Shown: piece by piece, positions 24,901 to 33,568 of the stretch | Layout of the letters: every line of letters starts with the position of its first letter | Position numbering within the stretch: position 1 is the stretch's first letter | Assembly: GCA_037349105.1 (NCBI GenBank) | Contig: JAYJMM010000038.1 | Coordinates: 3,508,501-3,572,500, forward strand | Direction: 5' to 3' | DNA length: 64,000 nt | From: Limnomonas spitsbergensis | Lineage: Eukaryota > Chlorophyta > Chlorophyceae > Chlamydomonadales | Translations under genes and position numbers: made by a program | The notes under the pieces: generated by a model | Database searches by the model: none | Told to the model about the DNA's origin: nothing | The model's input: the letters and a program-made list of their open reading frames with translations, nothing else

Positions 24901-27900
24901 CAACTGTAGCTGAAGCACCCTACTCTATGCTTGGGCTGCTATTACCTCTACGGTGACGTAGCTTAAGTGTAGCTGAATCACCCTAACAGAACAGCAGTTG
25001 TTCCTGCCAGGTTGTGGAAACAACGCAGCTTGGGGCCGTGGCCATATTGACGCCGTTATCATTGCCTGTTGTCCAGGGCCTGCCAGCGGGAGTGGCTTCA
25101 CTGAGCTGGCGCAGTACATATTTGGGGGGAATGATGAGAAGGTGCGGGGGAGCACTTTGGAGGGAGCCACGATAATGTCCTTGTTGGAGGTGTTTTTGAG
25201 GTTTGGGCTAGATGTGGTGCAGAGGTGCGGCCTTTCTGGGGAAGGCCAAGAGTGCCCTTATATTTCGGCGACGAGTTTACCTTTGGCAGTGTGTCCCGCG
25301 GCCGCCAAAGGCCCGTTTGAGACCCAACCAGGACCGGCGGACAGCTGGTGTTCAAGGCAGCTTGGCAGGCCACTATGGAGGACCCTGTCCAGAGGCCAGA
25401 GTGTAGCTGAAATGTAGCTGAGTCACAACAAAATGAACACTGCAGACCAGTAGCAGGTGTATGTTTAGGGGGTTTCGGTTAAGGGTTTGGGTTGGGAACG
25501 ACTCTCCACTCTTTCTTGTTGCGGCTCTGAGGCCACCATTAGCAGGCCGCCCCGCGGCCGTCGGAGGCCCCATTGGGACCAACCCTGTACCCGCCAACGT
25601 CTGGCGGCCGAAGCAGCATGGCTGGCCACACCTGGGGGCCTTTGGTAGGGAGCTGGGTTGTAGCTGATATGTAACTGAGTCACGAAAAAAGAAACGCAGC
25701 TTTCCAGGCAATGGGCCACCGTGGCCGCTCACGCTTCAAACCATTCCGCTGTCCCTACCACCTGCCCTCCTGCCTTCAGATGGACCGCCACCCTCCCATC
25801 ATCCTTCGCCCACCCACTGGCACATCGACCCTCCTGCATTCTCGACTTGAAATGCAAATGGAGATGACCGTGTGGGTGTGGTCCACCCACCCACCCATGC
25901 ACAGCCTCCTCCCACCCACGTATTCACACACACACAGTAGAGGTCGGACACTATGTGATTCAGAAATGGGACTGCCAGGCATCAGCGATCTAGACTTTTA
26001 CTGTGGTCTTTGAGCAGGGTCCAGGTTAACAACGTCCTTTACAAATGGTCATCAGCCATCTAGACTTCTACACACACACCTTGAACGCTTCATATGCAGA
26101 TGGAGAGGACCGAATGGATATCTATCCACTCTCCCACAGTCCCACATACTCTAATACCTACCCACCCACAGCCTCCTCCCACTCACCTACCCCCACCCAC
26201 CCCCACAGCCTCCTCCCACTCACCTACCCCCCCCCACACACACACACAGTCTCCTCCCACCCACCCACCCACCCCCCACTCACCTACCCCCACTCACCCC
26301 CACTCACCTACCCCCACCCACCCCCCACCCCCCACTCACCCACCCCACGCACATTCAATGATCCAACCCTTCAGATGCAAATGGAGATGACGACGCCGGT
26401 GCTGTCGACGGTGGCGCCAGGCAGCGGTAGTCAGTCCACCAATATGCAGTTCGTGATGGAGGGCAGGTACGCATGCATTTAGACTCCAGTTGACCAGCAT
26501 AATGGATTACGACCGCTGTTCCGGGTTTTAGCCCTCATCCTGCGCATGTCCTCAGATTATTTGTTGCGGCCGTCCCTGTGGACTCGACGTTGGCGGTGTA
26601 GCTGAGTAGTAGCTGTATTGTGGCTGACGACCGCATCAAAAACAGTGTTATGCTCCATCCTACGCAGGTTCAGGGATCCCTCAAAGCTATTGCCCCTACT
26701 GACCCGATGGCGATGGTGAAGCTGAATTGTAGCTGAATGTGGTTCTCAATGATGCGCAGGTTCAGCGATCCCTCACAGCTGCCGACCCCTACGGACGCCA
26801 AGGTCGTGAAGAAGGAGAGGAGCGGGGGCTTCCTTGCGTCAATCGCATTCCCTGGATGGCCCCTGGACTTCGAGGTAAGGGTCAGAAAACGTTTGAACAA
26901 AACATATCACCGATTTTAAGCAGGTGATGGTAAGAATCGATATAACTTCAGCTACAAAGTTTGTGTTAAGCTGGTTTGTTCAAAATGAAGCCACGAGATT
27001 GGGGGCTTCATTGCGTCCATCACATTCCCCGGATGGCCCCGGGACTTTGAGGTAAGGGTCAAACCATTTTCACAGACATATCATAAAAGCAGATGATGGT
27101 GCAAATCAATCGTCAGCTATCGAGTTTTAGTCCAGCCGGTGTGTTAAAAATGAAACCAGGAGACTGGCGGGTCCTTGCGCCCATCACATTCCCTGGATGG
27201 CCCCTGGAGTTTGAGGTGAAGGGGTCAAACTGTCTGCACAGACATGTCATTTAAGCAGGTGATGGTACAAACTACAAATCAATCTTCAGCTATCGAGTTT
27301 CAGTTTAGCTGGTAGTACAAACTGAAACCAGGAGACTGGGGGGGTATTTGTGTTCATCACATTCCTTGGATGGCCTTGGACTTTTGGGGAAGCAACTAAC
27401 AGACCATTCAACAAACAAAGCATTTGAAGCAGTTTATGGTACCAATCAGTCTTTGATGATCGAATTTAGCAAGTGGGTGAGGTGAGAGGAAGATCACATG
27501 CACCCCGCCTCCCCTCCTGCTGCACCCACCTGCCCCCCCCTAGACTTGCACCCCAAGTCAAATGCAATCTGCCTCACCCAACACTCCCCCACCCCCACCC
27601 TCTGACATCTCCACTACCACCCCCATGGATGGCCTCTCCCATACCCCCTGTCGGTCCCCCAGGGCTGCCCAGGTAGCCTGCCCCACCGCCTACCGCCCCC
27701 CCCCCCCTCCCCCCCCCATCTCCCCGATCCCCTGGCATCCCGCCCCCCCCCCCCCAAGCGCATGCACCCCGCCTCCCCTGACATCCATTCCCCACCCCTC
27801 GTCCCTGCTCTCCCCCCCAAATTACACGAAAATTCATGATACGAATAGCTTCCCTACCACGGCACTAAAAAACCTACCTTGTTTCAAGGCAAGTGGACAT

Positions 27901-29814
27901 GCAGCCTGCCTCCCCCGACATCCATCCTCCACCCCCCATCCTCTCCCCCTAAAAGCACGACAATTCAATATACGAATAGCGTCCATACCCCGACACTAAA
28001 AAACCTTCCTTGATTCAAGGCAACTGGGCAGGCAGCCTGCCTCATTTAATATCCACTCTTCCACACCACTTTCGACAGGTGGTGCAGAATGAGAAGCTGC
28101 TGCGCAACTGCCTGCTGCGAGATGGCCTCATCCCCAAGCAAGGCTACACACTTGCCAGGTATGTCCCTGCTTCTCTGCGGTACACTTGCCAGGTATGTCC
28201 CTGCTTCTCTGCGGTACACTTGCCAGGTATGTCCCTGCTTCTCTGCGGTACACTTGCCAGGTATGTCCCTGCGTCTCTGCGGTACACTTGCCAGGTATGT
28301 CCCTGCTTCTCTGCGGTACACTTGCCAGGTATGTCCCTGCGTCTCTGCGGTACACTTGCCAGGTATGTCCCTGCTTCTCTGCGGTACACTTGCCAGGTAT
28401 GTCCCTGCGTCTCTGCGGTACACTTGCCAGGTATGTCCCTGCTTCTCTGCGATACACTTGCCAGGTATGTCCCTGCTTCTCTGCAGCAGATGTTGCTGAG
28501 CGCGTGGGTTAGCTTACCTTGGTTGCCCCTTGCCTGCATTGTTTCTCCCCTTAGCACTGCCTGCCTTAGCTGGTGTTGCGGTTGCAAGTTTAGAGCGGTG
28601 CATACCTGCTAGGATAGGCCCTGCTGAACCCTCGGGCAGATGGTGCTGGTAGCGGAAGAGCAATGCAATGCCAGCTGCCATGCAAAGACAGGACCATGGT
28701 GTAGCCATGCCAGTCTCTTTCGTGACGGCAGCAGGAACATGGAACCCGGCGATCTAGACAGGGGGAGGGAGAGGATCGTTCGGCAGGTATCATCTCTCAA
28801 CCTTTGGGGACGGATGCCACCAGCGTTGTACCACGGGACCAATGTCCCCCTGGCCGAGTGGTTGCAAGTACAGCATTATTCCTAGGGGTTAGAGATCCCT
28901 TTACTCTAAACCCTCCCCCTGCCTGATTGCTCCACTGGTTCCAATGAATGATTTCGTGACACCTCTGGGCCCTGCCCAAAAAGACTCGGCCGTGTTGGTG
29001 CCCAACTGTCCGTCTAGAAACAAAAGGGTAGACGAGAAAGATTGGTGGAGAGTCTAGACGAGGCTAGGCAAAGAAAGCTAGACAAAGAAAGCTAGACAAA
29101 TGCTAGACGAAGGCTAGACGAGAAAGATTGGTGGAGAGGCTTCAGGGACAATGACCCCCACTGAGACATCCCACTCCTGGAATTGCGGAGCAGGAAAACT
29201 TTGTGTCCACTTCCACATATCCACTTCCATTACCTTTGTTAAGTGCAAGGGTTCCAATTGTAAGCAAGTTACCATAGCAACCGGGACACCCTTAATGTGA
29301 TTTTGCATGCATGATGACCCACCCTGACTTCTCCTCCCCCTTGCTGCTTCCCTGGTCAAGTTGCCTTGGACGCAATGACCCACTCATGCACTTCCCTCTG
29401 CATGTCTCTGCATGTACAGCGACCCGCTGTTGCCCCCTCCCCCTTGTTGCCTCACTGGAGAACTAGCCTCGGGTGACCCACTCATACAATATCTATATGG
29501 GATGACTCTGCAGGTACATCAAGCCGCTCAAATTGCCCCCCCCCCCTTGTTGCCTCACTGGAGAACTAGCCTCGGGTGACCCACTCACACAATATCTATA
29601 TTGGATGACTCTGCAGGTACAACGACCCGCTCAAATTGCCCCCTCCCCCCCCCCCCTTGTTGCCTCACTGGAGAACTAGCCTTGGGTGACCCACTCACAC
29701 AATATCTATATTGGATGACTCTGCAGGTACAACGACCCATTGACGCCTCCTATGGTGAGGAGGAACGAGGTGCTGATAGAGCTGGAGGGCTACCAGTGGC
29801 CACCGGCCAAATAG
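12998..29814 (+). CDS. DUF2358-SOUL heme-binding protein, probably plastid-targeted
   Basis: Twelve exons join in frame to 455 aa: 12998-13444, 15160-15261, 16591-16658, 19556-19631, 20178-20242, 22798-22903, 23326-23389, 25077-25141, 26375-26466, 26760-26874, 28079-28158 and 29727-29814 (TAG). An in-frame TAG at 12992 makes ATG 12998 the first possible start. Residues 1 to about 125 are rich in Ser/Ala/Arg/Pro and poor in acidic residues at the very start, like a chloroplast transit peptide. DUF2358 spans about 133-255 (ITKSRYSKTIQFEDPIT, LFNISWKLHTIDI, LMFTGRTFYKV). The SOUL domain spans about 285-455 (YEIREYESYLVAEM, GSGFTELAQYIFG, MEMTTPVLSTVAPG, LPTPTDAKVV). The same fusion is known in plant plastid proteins of the HBP5 type. 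A role in heme/tetrapyrrole binding, possibly on plastoglobules or eyespot, is inferred. Introns are very repeat-rich. Confidence 0.9.
13857..13930. repeat. Short inverted repeat in intron 1 of the SOUL gene
   Basis: GGCCATGATGTAGCT (13861-13875) and its exact reverse complement AGCTACATCATGGCC (13912-13926) flank about 36 nt. A related TCATGATGTAGCT with the upstream motif CTGAATGCACCAG occurs at 35257-35301, so this is probably part of a dispersed inverted-repeat element. Confidence 0.6.
14175..14275 (+). repeat. Dispersed repeat family D, copy 1
   Basis: About 95 bp (from CAAAGAAAGTAAGCTGCGTC to CCGCGCCGTCAC) align with 20005-20097 (GCGAAAGAAACTGCGCTGCG... to GCACGCCGCTAC). Both copies lie in introns of the same gene. 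No intact frame is shared. Confidence 0.6.
14870..14984 (+). repeat. Dispersed repeat family B, copy 2
   Basis: This aligns with 6785-6915 over its whole length. Shared landmarks are TTCCTGCTCGCCTTTTCTC, GAGGGCC, GCACCCGGGCTGT and CCGGCCCCCACACCTTGTTAA. It sits in intron 1 of the SOUL gene, shortly before a duplicated exon edge. Confidence 0.65.
15037..15099 (+). repeat. Partial duplicate of SOUL exon 2 with its splice acceptor
   Basis: ACACAG plus GAGATCACCAAGTCTCAGTA and the following exon sequence to about 15095 duplicate the first 60 nt of exon 2 (15160-15261), including the CACACAG acceptor. The copy then diverges (ACCTTACACAACCCC) and has no donor, so the downstream copy is taken as the real exon. 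Divergence between the copies is only a few bases. Confidence 0.85.
15281..15322 (+). repeat. TG microsatellite
   Basis: A TG dinucleotide run starts just after the donor of SOUL exon 2. Shorter TG-rich tracts occur at about 15435-15480 and 16760-16800. Confidence 0.9.
15725..16585 (+). repeat. C-rich minisatellite, about 39-41-bp unit
   Basis: About 21 units of the type CCCTACGGCCACGCCCACCC followed by CTGCCTCCCTCCACACTTTG fill the intron between SOUL exons 2 and 3. The upstream half has mainly CGCCCACCC units and the downstream half CACCCTCCCC units, so two sub-families expanded in turn. Long Pro/Leu/His-rich ORFs here are artefacts. Confidence 0.9.
17400..18300. repeat. Diverged direct repeats in SOUL intron 3
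   Basis: Three related blocks at about 17360-17560, 17565-17700 and 17745-17840 share CTGACCTGATTAA-like, GCGCGAGCTGCA-like and TTGGGATGCTTGA motifs. The segment at about 18080-18180 (GGTGCACACCTGCTGAGCCC onward) resembles 28595-28700 and is a separate dispersed repeat. No exon is supported. Confidence 0.5.
18456..19510 (+). repeat. C-rich minisatellites in SOUL intron 3 (48-bp then about 28-bp units)
   Basis: To about 19020 the unit is a 45-49-bp block combining CATGACCAGTCCCCCCCCAT with TACCATCCGCCCACCCCC. After that it is a shorter block of CATGACCAGTCCCCCC plus TTCACCCCC repeated about 17 times. The array stops about 45 nt before the acceptor of exon 19556. The G-rich complement can form G-quadruplexes. 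Confidence 0.9.
19896..20000 (+). repeat. Inverted-repeat (MITE-like) family E, partial copy
   Basis: CAGTACTGTAGATTTGCTTTGCCTTCCCTCATAAG followed by TAACGTTGTTTGGGGTTGAGGGATC matches the left half of related elements at 42712-42906. Its core (AACGTTGTTTGGGG and GAGGGATC) matches 23530-23552. Only one end is recognisable here. Confidence 0.55.
20005..20097 (+). repeat. Dispersed repeat family D, copy 2
   Basis: This aligns with 14175-14275 (GAGAGTGAAGAAAACAGCGC against GAGAGTCAAGGAAATAGCGC, then CCTGGGCCTAAG against CCTGGGCCGAAG). It lies just before SOUL exon 5. Confidence 0.6.
20329..21592 (+). repeat. About 28-bp C-run minisatellite in SOUL intron 5
   Basis: About 44 units of AGGGTGTGTAGGGAGGCT plus a run of 8-11 C. 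The array starts from a direct duplication just after the exon 5 donor: 20243-20280 and 20299-20335 share the GGCTGTCGGTA...AAGTGCCAG...AGGGTGTG layout. The length of the C run varies, typical of slippage. Confidence 0.95.
21756..21806 (+). repeat. Decayed copy of the SOUL exon 6 acceptor edge
   Basis: CCCCAG plus GTTTCTGTCCAAGGAGGC and following sequence to TGTCTCCTAGTC matches the first 50 nt of exon 6 at 22798 (GTTTCTGTCTATCGAGGCTC...TTCCTCCAAGTC). The real exon and its copy are separated by the 54-bp array. Confidence 0.8.
21816..22780 (+). repeat. 54-bp minisatellite before SOUL exon 6
   Basis: About 17 units of GGGTATCTGCAGTCCCTTGG, GCTGACACCGTCACACTCTC, CCCCCTCTCACCCA, with a 55-bp variant (GGGTATCAGCCCGTCCCTTG) recurring at 21816, 21927, 22197, 22363 and 22740. 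Because 54 is a multiple of three, the - strand shows a false ORF with an 18-residue repeat. Confidence 0.95.
23510..23700 (+). repeat. Inverted-repeat (MITE-like) family E, second copy
   Basis: The core AACGTTGTTTGGGGTTTGAG followed by GGATCCCTCAG (23526-23556) and the right end CCTGAGGGCAGGCAAAATAAATC (23669-23692) match family E. The middle resembles 42780-42880 in layout. It lies in SOUL intron 7. Confidence 0.55.
23697..23855 (+). repeat. Two decayed copies of the SOUL exon 7 donor edge
   Basis: GTGGCTGAGAGATGGCGCTG plus CCAGCCGGATGGGGTAGG (23697-23735) and GTAGAGAGATGACGCTGCCA plus CCTGGATTG (23826-23854) copy the exon 7 end GTGGCTGAGATGGCGCTGCC...GGATCAG|GTGGG (23370-23395). Confidence 0.75.
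24455..24988 (+). repeat. 126-bp tandem repeat in SOUL intron 7
   Basis: About 4.3 units with period 125-126 bp (AATGAAACAGCGTCTTGTCC at 24480, 24606, 24732 and 24858). The units contain TGTAGCTGAATCACCCTAA. The TGTAGCTGA motif also recurs singly through the introns of this gene (25400, 25660, 26597, 26720) and elsewhere in the window. Confidence 0.95.
25300..25690 (+). repeat. Diverged direct repeat after SOUL exon 8
   Basis: The segment from about 25290 to 25430 (GCGGCCGCCAAAGGCCCGTT...CAGGCCACTATGG...GTAGCTGAGTCAC) is repeated in diverged form at about 25540-25690 (GCGGCCGTCGGAGGCCCC...TGGCCACACCTGG...GTAACTGAGTCAC). No coding role is seen. Confidence 0.55.
25850..26350 (+). repeat. Exon 9 acceptor-edge copies and CA/CCCA-rich tract
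   Basis: AATGCAAATGGAGATGACCG (25852-25871) and ATGCAGATGGAGAGGACCGA (26094-26113) copy the start of exon 9 (ATGCAAATGGAGATGACGAC at 26375). The stretch 26140-26350 is a low-complexity CCCACTCACCTACCCCCA-type tract leading to the true acceptor. Confidence 0.75.
26665..26700 (+). repeat. Decayed copy of the SOUL exon 10 acceptor edge
   Basis: ACGCAG plus GTTCAGGGATCCCTCAAAGC and CCCCTAC resembles the real junction at 26754-26790 (GCGCAG plus GTTCAGCGATCCCTCACAGC...CCCCTACGG). Confidence 0.75.
26995..27395 (+). repeat. Three decayed copies of the SOUL exon 10 donor edge
   Basis: Blocks at 26998-27058, 27160-27222 and 27330-27390 copy the exon 10 end with its donor (CATTCCCTGGATGGCCCCTG, GACTTCGAG|GTAAGG). 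Each is followed by similar intron sequence (CAAACCATTTTCACAGACAT-like, then CAATCWTCAGCTATCGAG-like), with a period near 165 bp. The first copy keeps a perfect GAG|GTAAGG donor. Confidence 0.85.
28149..28490 (+). repeat. 34-bp tandem array of the SOUL exon 11 donor junction
   Basis: Ten units of period 34 (donor GT at 28159, 28193, 28227 and so on) each contain CACTTGCCAG|GTATGTCCCT plus GCTTCTCTGCGGTA. The first unit is the real end of exon 11; the rest repeat a complete exon-end/donor junction. Units differ only at a T/G position (GCTTCT or GCGTCT), so the array is young. Confidence 0.95.
29400..29726 (+). repeat. Three upstream copies of the SOUL exon 12 acceptor edge
   Basis: GATGACTCTGCAG|GTAC plus AWCRACCCGCTCAAATTGCC occurs at about 29500-29540 and 29602-29642, and a more decayed copy (TCTGCATGTACAGCGACCCG) at 29405-29430. 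They precede the real junction at 29727. The intervening sequence (CCTTGTTGCCTCACTGGAGA...CAATATCTATATTG) is repeated too, with a unit of about 100-118 bp. Confidence 0.9.
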
Positions 29815-30056
29815 TCGGGGGAGCATGATATGGTATGGCAAGAGACGAGGAGGGGACAAGGCGGGGGAATGTGATGTGAGGAGGAGACGGCTATAGATAG
29901 AGTAGGAGATGGGGTTAAGCCGAAAACAACATGTCCTCCTTGATGCTAGGAGTGGCAGGCACTGTTATGTATTTGGAGTGAACTTCCTGGCAACAAGCGA
30001 GGGTTTTGACCGAGTTTTACTGGACTGGCTGAAAGCGCTGCACGGCATAAAATTAT

Positions 30057-30061
30057 TGTAA
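30057..30061 (+). terminator. Candidate TGTAA polyadenylation signal of the SOUL gene
   Basis: TGTAA lies 243 nt after the TAG stop, in AT-richer sequence. TGTAA is the usual 3' processing signal of volvocine algae; use here is inferred. Confidence 0.4.
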
Positions 30062-30267
30062 ATGAGGCGCGATGTTAAATTAAATTACCTACTGCGCGGC
30101 TTGAAATTGAGTTAGAATTTCGTCGCTGCGCGGCTGTCTTTCAAGTCCTTTTTGGGGTGCGCGTTTAAAATTCGAATGCTTTTTTTTGGTGGGGTGCGCG
30201 GACCCTATGTCGATTTACGGTAACAGGATTTGCAGTCCCAGCGGGAAGGTGGGAAGCAGTTTCAGCA

Positions 30268-31310
30268 ATGTCATCCCGATCATACCCAGATCTGGATCCG
30301 GACCGCCACCATAACCCTGAAGCAGCGAGGCAGAGCAGGCCAGCAAGGGTACTGCCTTCTGTGCAGGAAGCCGAGGGCAGCCAGAATGCTGTGAGGACGG
30401 GTGTTGCCAATGACGTTACACCTCTGGGCCCTGGTCAAGAAGGTTCGGCCGCGTTCGAGGAAGGGTAGTGTAGAACAGGATATTGCGGGCCCGTCGGGGA
30501 GCGAGGACCCAGCAACCTGGTTGGGTACTGTGGCGCGGGTAGACCGAATCTTCCTGGATAAGGCTGCGGGCCTAACCAATAGAGCGGCCAGCCTGGCAAT
30601 TACCAGGCGAGGAATTGACCGGTTCCCGCATCGTTGGAGGATTCTCTAGGTTTCAACCTGGCTAGGTTTCGATAGGTGGAAGCAGATGATGGGTGGCACC
30701 CCGCCCAGTGAATGACGTCACATCTCTGGGCCCTGCTCAAAAAAGGCTTGGCCGCGTGAGTGCCGAAGTGAAAGGGGCAGAAAAAAAAGAGGAAATGGGG
30801 TAAAAAAGTTCCCACCCAGTGCCAGCAGGCCAGGCCAAGTTCCAGGGAGAAAAGGTCCAAGCGGGGAAGAGGGGGAAACCAAAGCCAAGGAGGGAGCCGG
30901 TATGAGTTTATCAATAACCCAGCTAGGACGCACCTGCCTGATGCGCAGGCTGCAGGTCCCTAGTGTGGATCTGGGGGTGCTGCATGGGAAGACCCAGGGG
31001 AGCAGGAAGAGAAATTGGCCCAGTCGAAAGGGTGGGTCAGCTTAGTGCAGTGGGCCACTGTGTTGTGGTAAGAGGCGTGTGATAAATGCTTCTCTAACGT
31101 GGGGGACAGGGTAGTTGCCTTGGACGAGTTCCGGCGCCACCACCTCGAAGAATAGGCCACAAAGGCCCATTGGAGGATCCCACACACCTTAAATGACAGA
31201 TCTGCACTACTGGACGGCTTTAGAGAGGCGTCCAAGACAGGGGTCCGGCAAGAGGCGGCTCAGGCACTTACGGCTTTCCCTGAAACATGGTTCCCTGAGT
31301 AACTGAGGGA
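30268..31310 (+). pseudogene. Decayed gag copy related to the 50-kb element
   Basis: Translated pieces match the first large ORF of the element at 50.3 kb. LDPDRHHNPEAARQSRPARV (from about 30289) matches LHPDRHQHPDVQRRSGRVRG. Further on, WVSLVQWATVLW, GDRVVALDEFRRHHLEE, ATKAHWRIPHTLNDRSALLD and EAAQALTAF match WARILLWATHLW, SDQVTAIEEFKAHHLREWATKAMMGIPHTGQDRATLLA and EAALAVKTF. In-frame stops interrupt the copy (after HHLEE, for example), and two copies of dispersed repeat family A (30407-30457, 30709-30765) lie within it. The rest of the element downstream is absent or unrecognisable. Confidence 0.7.
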
Positions 31311-31867
31311 GCAGGATCTGTTCGGAACAGACACATCCTAAACCGGATTACCGGTATTCATAAGGCACAAGGGCCATCGCATTCACAGCCATGCACAGGT
31401 CACAAGTTGCCGGGGCACACATGTCACTCAGGGGCTGCGCCAAATGCACAGCTTTTACAAATACACAGGTGGTAGCATGGGCACATGGGGTGATGCACGG
31501 GTGCACGGGTATAGCCCATGTGAGCTGCTTACCAATGTTTGCCTGGCACATACATCACACCACACCATATCTATGGCGATTCACATTCTTTGGACCTGAG
31601 ACTGTTCTCGTCTTCCATCTTGATACAGCCATCAACCCACAAGCGGGTGTCCTGTTTCCCAGATGTTGGTTGCGACATTACGTCTTACCGCTCTCAGTTT
31701 CTATCAATTGGAACTGAACTGAACGATAAATGACAATCTATCGGGAAGAAGACGTGGAACAGACTCCTTTTCCTTTCGCCTCTAGCCCTGTTCTTTAGCC
31801 TCTAGTTGATTTTTCTAATTTTCTCCCGACCAGACATTGAACGCCCATGCGGCCAAGCATTTTCAGC
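31311..31867. other. No gene seen
   Basis: Short unrelated ORFs only. A stretch from 31380 to 31690 contains ORFs of up to about 108 aa without recognisable motifs. Confidence 0.4.
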
Positions 31868-32374
31868 CAAGGTAGCACGATATAGTCTTTGGCCAGGGCC
31901 ATCATATCATATCATATGAGCAATATGATGATATGATATAGTAAAATATGATATGATATGATATCAACTTCTCCATGCATGGGCATGAGTATGGTGAATT
32001 GGTAATGAGTAGGGAATAGGGCTGTTCTGCCATGCCGACCGTTCTACGCCAGAATGGGCCTAGTTGTTGCAAGATTTTGCGACAAAAGAAAAAAATATGA
32101 TGAAACTTGTGCATTTACCATGGAAATTGTGGATGCATGGACGCATGGTGACCTTTTGAGCCGTAGGGGTCAGTGGGAGACTGGGAGCGCTCGCATGCTG
32201 CATGCTGCCATGTCAGTACGTATGTGAATGGGGTCAAGGGTAATGTGCCCACCTGAGGCATGGGCTTACCCATTGTCAATTCTGCAGTTTTTAGGCTAAA
32301 ATAATTGTTTTAAACTCAAGATATCATATGGTCAAAACACCATATCATATCATATCCATATCGTGCTACCTTCG
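31868..32374. mobile_element. MITE-like element with 15-bp perfect terminal inverted repeats
   Basis: AAGGTAGCACGATAT (31870-31884) and ATATCGTGCTACCTT (32358-32372) are exact reverse complements. Just inside them are CATATCATATCATAT-type tracts in both arms. The element splits a - strand copy of dispersed repeat family A: 31848-31866 continues at about 32380-32416, with TTCAGC present on both sides as a possible target duplication. It is about 500 bp with no ORF of interest, so non-autonomous. Confidence 0.7.
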
Positions 32375-32416
32375 TTGTCTTCAGCATAGCACAGCGGTGT
32401 AAAGTCATTGACCTCT

Positions 32417-33229
32417 GCTCTGCAAAATCCATATAAAATTCGGCGTTAACTTCGGCTTTGTCGTGCGGCGATGCGCTGCATTTGAAGGATCTGCCTAACT
32501 TGGCTGCTGCTGGCTCGCTGGCAGCCCTGCCTATGCTAAACTGCTACTGTTGTCATCCAAGAGCTCAACAGCTGCGCGTGAGTCATTGACGAGTCAGTAT
32601 CGAACTCGGTGCATCGTTTAAAACGCCATCGAGCAGTTTCTGTTTTTTCTTCTTGGGTATGCTTTCATACGTGACCCTCTTGTTTAGTTTGCAAAAGATA
32701 CGGGAGCCAGTCATTTCGCCACGCAGGGGTGGGCAACGGTCACCCCCACCCACACATGCCATATTCTTGCCCATGCATCACCATCATCAAGAGATAAATA
32801 TGTTCTGTTATTATCACCACTTTGCCAGCAGACCAACGTCAAGCCCGATCTCACATAATTGCATACCGTATGAAATGTCATAGGGTTTCCCATTATGCCG
32901 TAGCTTCTGCATGTCGGTTGCGAACACGGTACCTCACATTGACAGCAAGTCGCAGGCCGCTTTAACATCTGCCTATGTACGCATAGAGTCCCATACACAT
33001 TCTTTACACATTGCCTACCGGTACCGGTGTTGTGAGATACACCAAATCTGCTGCACATCAGGGTACTGCCTACAATAGCTCTTCACGACACATGTTAGCA
33101 CGGCGTTGATACAACTGGACGCCACTACTGATCTGCTGGACGCCATTGCGAAAATTCTTTACCCGGCAGGTCACAGGTAAGCGAGCACGATAAAACACTC
33201 GGAGCCATTCACATGCTACTCTACGGCTC
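32417..33229. other. No gene seen
   Basis: Mixed sequence without supported exons or strong repeats. Confidence 0.4.
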
Positions 33230-33568
33230 TGCCTGGCCCTTTCGAAGAAGGCTGTGCGGTGGTTGCATTGTCGCCGCATCATCAGCACACGTTCAATGTA
33301 GCGGAATCTGCCAATTTAGCGTTCGCCGCACTGGGGACTTTAATGCGAATATCCCTTTCGGATTTCTGAGACCGAAATCCGGCGTGTGCCATGTTCCCTG
33401 CGCCTTTCGTTTCGAAAATGAACCCGGCATCAGCGAGGATAGTCGCCTGGATTCTTTTTCAGATCCATGGACCTTGCCGGTTTGTCGCACACCTCAGGCC
33501 CCGCCTGTCGTTGCTGTTGCAGCACCTACGCATCCACCCTCTGTAGCCTTCTTCGAAAGGACCAGGCA
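33230..33568. mobile_element. Short element with 24-bp terminal inverted repeats
   Basis: TGCCTGGCCCTTTCGAAGAA plus GGCT (33230-33253) and, in reverse complement, TGCCTGGTCCTTTCGAAGAA plus GGCT (33545-33568) match at 23 of 24 positions. The 290-bp interior has an ORF of 123 codons spanning the arms, without recognisable domains. It may be a MITE. Confidence 0.6.

Noticed and set aside
28150..28490. CRISPR-like regular array
   Set aside because: The units are contiguous 34-bp repeats without variable spacers and contain a splice donor; the genome is eukaryotic.
28851..28898. Pol III box A/box B-like motifs (TGGCCGAGTGG, GGTTAGAGATCC) suggesting a tRNA or SINE
   Set aside because: Spacing is too short for a tRNA, no acceptor stem pairs, and no second copy was seen in the window.
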